From positions 52,446-116,445 of the forward strand of contig SCFE01000063.1 of assembly GCA_004352715.1 (NCBI GenBank): 64,000 bases of DNA, in the 5' to 3' direction. This document shows positions 56,770-64,000 of the stretch, in pieces. The position numbers and the translations under genes were made by a program. Position 1 is the first letter of the stretch, and every line of letters begins with the position of its first letter. The stretch comes from Hofstenia miamia (Eukaryota; Xenacoelomorpha; Acoela). The notes under the pieces were generated by a model, which saw nothing but the letters and a program-made list of their open reading frames with translations, did not search any database and was not told the origin of the DNA.

Positions 56770-57885
56770 AAATCACAGAAGTTAGAAATTTCCAAGTTGT
56801 TGGCTGACATGTTATTGGCATGAAGTTCCTTGCCTCACTGCTTCGGCCATGTTGGGTAAGCATAACGGCTTTACTGCACTGCTGTCTTCCGGGGAAGATA
56901 CTAGAAATGATATATTGTCTTAGCATTGCATTATTCATCAGGAAAACTTGGTCTGCATGAAAAGCATGCGAGAGGGACTTCTGAAAGAAGTTATAGATGA
57001 TGTCATTTTGGTGGTAAGTTCTTAATGAGTTGATATCCATTACTCTGAGTTGCTGTACCACACAAACGTGCGCTGGCTTTCAAAAAGAAAAGTCTTGATA
57101 CATTTTTACCACATGCATCTGCAATCACAGAGTAGTTTATCAAAAAGGTGTGATTCTCAGACTTCCAAGCTAAAAACTATTACAATGTAAATGGAAACGC
57201 ATAACTGGATCGAAAAGCTTACATTCCTCACAGACATAGTGATGCATCTAAACAAGCTGAACATTGCAATAGAAGCACAGACTAAAATAGTATCAAACTT
57301 TTATTCCACGATTATTGGGTCTAAGCTCAAGCTATTTATTCACCACATGCGTTTGGAAAAGCCCAACTTTACACAATTTGTGCATTTGAGCACAATCCAC
57401 TGGCAAGTGAAGGAAACTGCTCCAAGAATTTGGTGAGAGATTTGAGGAATTTCGAAATCGAAGGACGGTTTTCTATTTGTATCTAATCCGTGGTTAGTTG
57501 CACCTGGTGAACTTACAGATTGTGACCCATACATACACGAAGAAGAAGATCAACTTTCTGAAGCGCAGATAGAGCTTATTGACTTTCAGAAGAATGATGT
57601 TTTGAAGCGTCTACATAATTTGGCATCAGCAGATAACTCAATTCTGGATTTTTGGAAGAAGGTGCACCAGTCCAATCTAAAAAGGCTGCGTTGATATTGC
57701 TCTCTATGTTCGGTTCTACGTATAGATGTGAACAGACATTTTCTGGACTTACATTTATTAAAAACAAGTATCGTTCCCGATTGAACAACATCCATACAAG
57801 TGAACTTGTTAAAGCCGCAGCTACAGGGTTTGAGCACGATTTTCAAAAAATAGCAGACAAAATTAAGTCACAACCATCGCATTAA
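56770..57885 (+). pseudogene. hAT transposase (ZBED5/GTF2IRD2-like) remnant
   Basis: The + strand frames read AMLGKHNGFTALLSSGED, HCIIHQENLVCMKSM, LKEVIDDVILVVSS, YHTNVRWLSKRKVL, HNWIEKLTFLTDIVMHLNKL, EAQIELIDFQKNDVLK and the C-terminal dimerisation segment ALILLSMFGSTYRCEQTFSG with NKYRSRLNNIH. This is the order of hAT transposases related to ZBED5, GTF2IRD2 and EPM2AIP1-type domesticated proteins. Several stops and frame changes show it is dead. The N-terminal zinc finger is missing. Confidence 0.8.
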
Positions 57886-59081
57886 CTTTGAAAGTTTTGT
57901 ATTGTAATTACATAATTGTAATGTAATATGTTTAGAGAAATTTTATATCCCTCATTTTGCTTATTAAAATTGCGATTCGGCTACAGAAATTGTTCATGTG
58001 CCCGAATGGTGGCCAAAGAGATAAAAGGTGGCCGAAAGTTCAAAAAAAGTTGCACACCACTGGAATAAGTCATCCTCAAAATTTACTTAGATGTCAATTC
58101 TGGGTTTTCAAAGAATGTATTGTGAATTAAAATAATAAAGCGGTATACTGTAAAAATTGTGTTAATAACAATATTTAGAAGTTGGGTAACTAACGGCCCA
58201 TTAGAGGTTAGGCGCCCCTGCCACCCTAAGCTGGGTGAAAATTTTAATGGGAATACAAATTTATTCAGGCGGGGTGATGCGCAGCGGGTTGACTTAATAT
58301 TAATTGGAACTAGACCTAATGGAATTTTTATCTTCGAAGAAATTAATTTCTTGTCTCAGCTAAAGGATTTTATTGAAATAGCCATCTTTTTCACAGCCGA
58401 GTGTAGCTCTTTTCAAATAGAAGAGGCTGATCGAAAATGGCACCCAAGTATTTAAAACGTTCTACTTAATTTTTGGGGGACCCAACAAATATGAATTTAC
58501 ATTTTCTTATATCAATATGAGAAATAAGACAAAATTTCATTATGAGCCACAAAGTTTATTCATGAATCATTTAGAAATCGCATTTTGTGGGTAAGTAATA
58601 ACAGACAATGGCGAGACATAAATGAGGTAAGAACAGCTGCACTTGGAACATACAAAATCACGCCATATAGTCTGAAGCAATTTTTCCATAACTCTTCATA
58701 CCAAGCAAAGTCAATAAAAGTTCATTCTTCAGTCATCTATGCCCACTGTTCATTTAGTGTTGCAAAATGGAAAATGAGATCCAAAAGTAATCAACTTTTG
58801 CAATGGCAATAAATTCAGTGTCGTTTCTGTTTACCAGATTTCAAAATTGTCAACAAGAAAATGAAACGTAGTGTTAAAACTAAATTTACATTTGAAACTT
58901 TATAAAAAGTAATTTGTCAGGTAAAGTTATATGGTTTTAAATAAAACAAAGTAACTGCATCTAGAGTGCATTTATGTCTGTACTTTCATAGAAATGTCCT
59001 AGCACTAAACTGGTCGTGGTTCCTAGGTGCTTTAATAGTTGATTGATTTCAATATTCGTGTATTCGAGAGTAGGAGCTAAG
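57886..59081. other. Intergenic, no gene recognised
   Basis: Short open frames at 58159-58455 and 58585-58812 lack motifs, splice context or homology that I can name. Confidence 0.45.
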
Positions 59082-59412
59082 CAGACTTGTCAACGAGCCG
59101 TAATTTCTAAGCTCNTCGTTTACATTTTGAGTAAGTTCGGCTCGGCTCGCCACAGAAAATCTTTCATTGAGGCTCGCTTCATCTCGGTATTTTTTAAAAA
59201 TATTTTCATCTCAGAATTTTTTCAATTGCTCTTCTTATTATTTAATAAACAATTCTAAAATACGATTATAAGTAAGGAATATTGAATGAAAAAATACGAA
59301 AAATCTGCATTGTCAAATTTACAAGCAGCCCTATAAATTTGGTTTGCTTAAAAACGGCTCGTTGTCTATCTAATATTCTGCTCAAGCTCGGCTCGGCTCT
59401 TTGAAAAGTCTG
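59082..59412. mobile_element. hAT-type MITE, family A copy 3 (331 bp)
   Basis: The ends CAGACTTGTCAACGAGCCG and GGCTCTTTGAAAAGTCTG pair as inverted repeats. GAGCTAAG at 59074-59081 is repeated exactly at 59413-59420, an 8-bp target duplication. The length equals that of copy 1. A single N (59116) replaces three bases present in copy 1. Confidence 0.92.
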
Positions 59413-59654
59413 GAGCTAAGTTTCCATCACATTTTTTGATGCAGGATGTATCTGTCATGGCGAAGGATTGTGCCTAGTTTCTTAAAATACAATGTCAATT
59501 TGGGATATTTATTTCTAAGGGACAACAAATTCATAGTTTACGTGTCCCAATAGAACGGTTTTAGAATAGATTTCTGGAACGAATAATAGTCGAGAACTGA
59601 GGTTTGACTGCCTAATCATAAGCCTGAGGCAACTAAGCACAACTAAAGAATCAT

Positions 59655-59842
59655 TTCGGAAACGGGATGTGATTTTAATGCACCAATTTTATCAAGTTTT
59701 TTTAAATTAATAACTAAGTGCAGAAATAGGTGCAGTGAGACAGTGAATATGTGCAAGTGCACCATTAATTTAGTTCAAAGTACACTTATTGCACCTACTA
59801 TAGTGCACTTATGTTTCAAACAGTAATTTTTACCACCTCTTG
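59655..59842. mobile_element. MITE derived from the P-like transposon
   Basis: The left part (GGGATGTGATTTTAATGCACC...TTAAATTAATAACTAAGTGCA) aligns with the left end of the P-like element (22456-22525). The right part (TAATTTAGTTCAAAGTACAC, CTATAGTGCACTTATGTTTC, TTTTTACCACCTC) aligns with its right end (25280-25370). Both ends are joined with almost no interior, about 190 bp, so it is a terminal-repeat-only relative. No target duplication remains. Confidence 0.7.
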
Positions 59843-59935
59843 TTACATATCGGGCATAAATTCATTCTAAAGTTAAATGCACATGTGCTTGCATTTCAAT
59901 CACTTTACAAAACTAATGCACTATTTAATATTATA

Positions 59936-60625
59936 TAGAGTCATTTCCACGAAAATGGGGACATTGGTTTGAAAATATCAAATAACCCATTATCGTGTAT
60001 GCCAAATGCCATTCGAAGCCTAGAAATGTGTAGAAATGAAATTTTTAATTTGCATCGACTTCAATTTTATTATTTTTTCTTCATACCAATTTATTCATTA
60101 AGGAAATAGAAACTACCAAAATGCATGCTTGTGCTGAAATAATTTCTTAAATGCCTATTGTGACTGTCAGTTTCATCCGATTAAAAATTTCTTTCGATGT
60201 GACACACAGACAGTAAAGCCTTCTGTAATGCTCCACTTCTTGGGTAATTTTGCTACCTCACATACCCCTGAGAATGTAAAGAAATTCCTGTTTTGTGAAG
60301 CCTATAATGTCAGACACCAAATTGTTTTAAATTTTAGCTTACATTTTTTCAAAAATTTCAATTGCCGCATACCTTTTTTTGCAAACCATGCCGAACGATT
60401 GTCTATCATAATGCAATAATTAACTTCTTAAACAAGTATAAATTTTTTATTATTTTTTTCAATTTTTTCGTTGTAAATTTACATTGGCAATGTAAAGAGT
60501 AAAGAAAGGCTTTATGGTTTCTAAAAACATTAGATATAATCCTAATGCGCACAAAAGCTATTGGTAATTTACTTTGCAGAATATTGCTAAACCTGTAACG
60601 TCGGACCCTATGGAATTGACTATAG
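59936..60625. mobile_element. Possible MITE with TATAG-TCATTTCCA ends
   Basis: TATAGAGTCATTTCCACG at the left and the complement of TGGAATTGACTATAGG at the right look like inverted termini about 690 bp apart. The match is short and the interior is anonymous. Confidence 0.35.
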
Positions 60626-60847
60626 GCAAACGTATGTTTGACTAAATTTACAACAAATCAATCAATTATAGTTTATGTTTTCTAATAATTCCGCTAACTA
60701 TCACATGTAAACTTCTATAAAAGAAAAATGGAGGCAAATTAAAAGATTTTGTACTATTTACAAAGATACTTCTTTAACCAAAGATAAAACATCTAATGTT
60801 TTGAGCATTCCGATTCCTTACTATACTCAAATTGAAGAGGAAATTGT

Positions 60848-62413
60848 TTATTTATCACTAGTGGAACTGTTCATTTTGAATTCTTGAAGAGTTTCTATTA
60901 AAACGGAATCTTTTGTTTCCTGAAGAAAAACACACAAAAAACTCACCGAAACACTAAACACTCCCAATATAAGCGGGGCAAGCGGTGGCCACACATGAGC
61001 ACTAAGTACACGCAATACAGGTAAAATAACAGTAGACACCCGCCCAATCCCCAATACCACACCAACACCTATTGCTCTATGCGATGTCGGGAAAAGCTCG
61101 CTGCTCCACAAACAAGTGTTTAACTGAGTAAAACTAGCGAGCATTTTTCCACAAATCGCTGCAAAGTAGACGAATGCAATCCAAATCCCACTTTTTGGTA
61201 AGAAACCTCCAAAAATACAAGCACTACCACCAAGAAAAAAAGCTAAGAAATGCATTAACTTCCGATTAATTAAGGTTCCCAGTAACAAATAAATTAGCAT
61301 CATTGGTATTTCAATGCCTCCCAAGAACATTAAGTACAAGTGGGGGTTGGTTTTGAAGATCGACGATCCAAATAAGACACCATAATATAAGAGATTGCTT
61401 GATATAGAGATCATCACTAATATTACAGTGCTGAACAACATTGAAGGTTGGTAGAAAATGTCTAAGAAGCTTGAGTGGTTTGTTATTGTTTTCTTTTTCT
61501 CTCTCAAGTTTTGTTGTGAAAAATCTTCACGTATTACCAAAACCGGATTCTTAGTATTATCTATAAAAGCAATGAACCTTTCTGGTTTATTTAGGAAAAG
61601 CCATCTCGGTGACTCAGAAGAAAAAAATACCAGAAGAATTAATGGAATTATATTAGCTATAATCTCCACGACAACATATGCTATCCAATCTCGAGTAAAC
61701 CATGACACAATTGTTGAAAGTAAAATCGATAGACCAAAGAGACCACAAATTAGTACCCCAACACTATTCCGAAATTGAGGGGGGACAACTTCATTACAAA
61801 CCGTAAAGCTTGAATGATATACACTCACTGTAAGCAAGCCTTCAAGAAATCGTGTGAATACGAAAATTAAGTACACTGGTATGACAATTTGAGCAATTTG
61901 ACAAAAAATTAATGCCACCAAGCTTACAATTGCAACATTTTTTCTGCCGTAATTGTCAAGAAAATAACTAGTAACAAAGTAAGCTGAAAATCCACCTGCA
62001 AGAAACACAAATAAATCCAGTTCTTTTTTGTACCTGTTTTCACAGACCATCTCAAATCTGGAAACAGCAGAAGTCTTAAATATTTTTCCACTTGAAAAAT
62101 TATACCTCTCACAATGCACATCCACTTTATTGACAGCCATTCCAGTAAGGTTTATTAATTTATAAGGTCTGCACATGTTATTGTTGTGGTATGAGAAAAT
62201 TTCTGGTTCTTCACATTCAAAATGTAGTTCCCCAAGACAAAGATCATTAAAAATGTATGGGCCGCCTCCAAATAGCATAGTTGATGAGTAAATTAAAACA
62301 TTTACAATCATAAATTTCTTGGTTATTGAGTGTTTGACAAGTTCTTCGTATTTGGATTGCATATCTAAACAACGAAATTGACAAATAGCATACATGTATA
62401 TGCAATCATGCAA
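60848..62413 (-). CDS. SLC22/organic cation transporter-like MFS membrane protein, single exon
   Basis: A 521-codon uninterrupted frame. The methionine at residue 18 (62360-62362) directly precedes the family-like N-terminus MQSKYEELVKH and may be the real start, leaving 504 residues. Layout: TM1 (about 35-55), a large extracellular loop rich in Cys with an Asn-glycosylation-type site, KIFKTSAVSRFEMVCENRYK before TM2, then the MFS signature YFLDNYGRKNVAIVS between TM2 and TM3, TM4-6 to about residue 265, SESPRWLFLNKPER (the SLC22 cytoplasmic-loop motif), TM7-12 with TCLWSSELFPTSHRAIGVG (family motif), and the C-terminal QETKDSVLIETLQEF (typical ETK..PLPET region). SLC22 proteins carry organic cations, anions or zwitterions across the plasma membrane; the substrate cannot be told. 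No introns were found, unusual for the family and possibly a retrocopy. Confidence 0.88.
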   Translation of the reverse strand: MHDCIYMYAICQFRCLDMQSKYEELVKHSITKKFMIVNVLIYSSTMLFGGGPYIFNDLCLGELHFECEEPEIFSYHNNNMCRPYKLINLTGMAVNKVDVHCERYNFSSGKIFKTSAVSRFEMVCENRYKKELDLFVFLAGGFSAYFVTSYFLDNYGRKNVAIVSLVALIFCQIAQIVIPVYLIFVFTRFLEGLLTVSVYHSSFTVCNEVVPPQFRNSVGVLICGLFGLSILLSTIVSWFTRDWIAYVVVEIIANIIPLILLVFFSSESPRWLFLNKPERFIAFIDNTKNPVLVIREDFSQQNLREKKKTITNHSSFLDIFYQPSMLFSTVILVMISISSNLLYYGVLFGSSIFKTNPHLYLMFLGGIEIPMMLIYLLLGTLINRKLMHFLAFFLGGSACIFGGFLPKSGIWIAFVYFAAICGKMLASFTQLNTCLWSSELFPTSHRAIGVGVVLGIGRVSTVILPVLRVLSAHVWPPLAPLILGVFSVSVSFLCVFLQETKDSVLIETLQEFKMNSSTSDK

Positions 62414-63054
62414 GTTTCAACAAAACGCTTTCTAGGAAATCAAATAAAAAATATTGCTATTCTCCTATGTTGTTACTGGTACTATTTGATATCTTCAAGT
62501 AAAGAAAATTCCTTTACAATATCATGCCTTGCTTAGGAGTTGCTTAAAAAAAAATTTTATGAATATTTATTGGCAGAAAAAAATTTCATATAAAAGCATA
62601 TCCAATTATGAATTTGATTTTCTTATTAATAATCAATATAAAAGTAAGCTATTAGGGATGGATTAGGTGTTTTGGAATATTCCGGTAACAAACAACTTTT
62701 TTCTTTATCATTTAATAATTTAACGGTATTTTACCTGTATCTGATTTTCTGTAACTTCATAAGTTGCTTTGTCAAGTTTTATCTGCCATTACATTCGTCT
62801 ATAGTTTAAGTCAACAGTTATGTCAACTTGCACGTGATTAGAAAATAACGAATTTCAAACTACATAAAGAGATAACATGTAAATAATTTAATCGAATTCT
62901 AATAGTATTGGATTAAACAATATTTATAAGGATAAATATTTAATACTGTATGCCTAGGCTACGAATTAACCTATTTGCAATAAAATAATTCGTTTTTAGG
63001 TAGCGCTCTGAAGAATGTATTGAGACACAAATAATTTGCAAAGCCAAAAAATTT
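62414..63054. other. 5' flank of the SLC22-like gene
   Basis: No further exon or clear promoter motif was recognised. Confidence 0.45.
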
Positions 63055-63252
63055 AATTGAAATTTGAGGCACAAAGCAAAAAATTTTAATTGAAATTTGA
63101 GGCACAAAGCAAAAAAATGTAATTGAAATTTGAGGCACAAAGGAAAAAAATTTAATTGAAATTTGAGGCACAAAGGAAAAAAATTTAAATGAAATTTGAG
63201 GCACAAAGCAAAAAAATGTAATTGAAATGTGAGGCATAAAGCAAAAAAATTA
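63055..63252. repeat. 33-bp minisatellite, six units
   Basis: Units begin at 63055, 63088, 63121, 63154, 63187 and 63220, each close to AATTGAAATTTGAGGCACAA followed by AG and an A-rich tail. The period is exactly 33, so both strands show long but meaningless open frames. Confidence 0.95.
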
Positions 63253-63337
63253 TTTCGACCTTTAAAATCTAAACTATAAAAGCAATAATTTTAAAAATGG
63301 TTTGTCAATATTTATATTGTGTAAATATAAACAAGTG

Positions 63338-63340
<3 letters not shown>

Positions 63341-63372
<32 letters not shown>
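63341..63372. repeat. (TA)n microsatellite
   Basis: About 16 TA units. Confidence 0.9.
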
Positions 63373-63374
<2 letters not shown>

Positions 63375-63883
63375 ATCAATCAATCAGAAGTATGTGAACA
63401 TGGATGTGCATCTAAGCTTAAAAGAATTTTAACTTAATAATAAAGCATCAATAACCTTAAATTGCAGCAGCGATATGTAAATCAACCAAGAAAAATATTA
63501 TATTTAAATTCGATAAATGTGTTTGCTTAAGTCGTATTCAAAAGATCAGAAGCACTTTAACGAAAAGTTCGGAGCGTTTCTACAATGTCTGTTGCAATAA
63601 AAAAGTTTTTTTATTCTCAAAATGTTCAATTCTTAAGTTTATAATCAATATATACTACTGACCAAAAATGTCATAAAAAATACTTTTCTTTGATAGTTTG
63701 TGAAATCAATATATAATGAGATACCGGTATCTTAAAATTCATGAAAAAACCATAATTTCTAGCATAACCAAAGAATTTATAATTGATAAAAAACCATGTA
63801 GGTAGAACTCATTATTAGATGTTGAAATTTTATTTTTTTCTTCGATTATTGGAAATTAAGTTTGTTTTTTTCCCTGCGATCAG

Positions 63884-63964
63884 ACCCTCAAAATGGGATA
63901 CCTAGCAAAGAAAATATGCGAACTTAACTTCTTAATAAAGCAGAATTCAAAAAATAACTTTTAA
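63884..63964 (+). CDS. Possible exon at the right edge
   Basis: A strong polypyrimidine tract and acceptor (TTTGTTTTTTTCCCTGCGATCAG) precede an open frame reading TLKMGYLAKKICELNFLIKQ and ending at TAA 63962-63964. No family is recognised and no donor is seen. It could be a terminal exon of a gene lying to the left, or chance. Confidence 0.25.
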   Translation, partial: TLKMGYLAKKICELNFLIKQNSKNNF

Positions 63965-64000
63965 TTTTAAATATTTCTATTTTAGTCAAGAAGCTAATCG

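Noticed and set aside
62940-63237. Two 88-codon repetitive frames on the - strand
   Set aside because: They are translations of the 33-bp minisatellite, whose period is a multiple of three.

Overview
This is an AT-rich, intron-containing animal (metazoan) window dominated by decayed transposable elements, with a few host genes between them. The best host genes are a spliced SAMHD1-like dNTP triphosphohydrolase on the + strand (seven exons, 14041-28280, 5' end not found), an SLC22/organic-cation-transporter-like MFS protein in one uninterrupted - strand reading frame (60848-62413), and a 70-residue secreted cysteine-rich, inhibitor-cystine-knot-like peptide on the - strand (40301-40513) with a TATA box and polyadenylation signal in the expected places. 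The cysteine framework of that peptide, together with the gene structures, would fit an arthropod and perhaps an arachnid, but this is a weak inference. Fragments of a GLI/GLIS/ZIC-type zinc finger (49489-49792, - strand) and a possible terminal exon (37298-37501) are the remaining host-gene candidates.

Layout. 1-6685: a CR1/L2-like LINE (SGNH-esterase ORF1, endonuclease/reverse-transcriptase ORF2) lying between the two ends of a mariner element with matching terminal inverted repeats (TIRs); the first 1246 bases are repeated exactly at 1330-2575 across a single-N junction. 6686-14040: non-coding DNA holding a 1.56-kb DNA transposon with perfect 17-bp ends (9952-11515) and a hAT-like inverted-repeat element (11841-12776). 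14041-28280: the SAMHD1-like gene; intron 4 carries a 2.9-kb P-element-like transposon with an exact 8-bp target duplication and a small mariner-like element nested in it, and the last intron carries a perfect 87-bp-arm palindrome. 28990-35668: a mariner MITE, a CCAAT/E2F/CRE motif cluster, and a 6.4-kb structure with imperfect inverted arms of 600-690 bp enclosing a dead LINE and tandem repeats. 37298-45300: the putative terminal exon, MITEs, the cystine-knot gene and a probably false gap. 46600-57900: a graveyard of pogo-like, hAT, Ty3/gypsy-like, CR1-like and R2/R4-like remnants. 59082-60625: MITEs, including one derived from the P-like element. 60848-64000: the SLC22-like gene, a 33-bp minisatellite and a possible exon at the right edge.

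The elements record several rounds of nested insertion: LINE with mariner, mariner in P element, hAT MITE in gypsy. Assembly quality matters here. Four single-N positions (1247, 27793, 55569, 59116) and four long N runs are present; three of the single Ns coincide with duplicated, inverted or internally deleted sequence, so some structures may be assembly products. All homology statements come from reading motifs by eye; no database search was possible.
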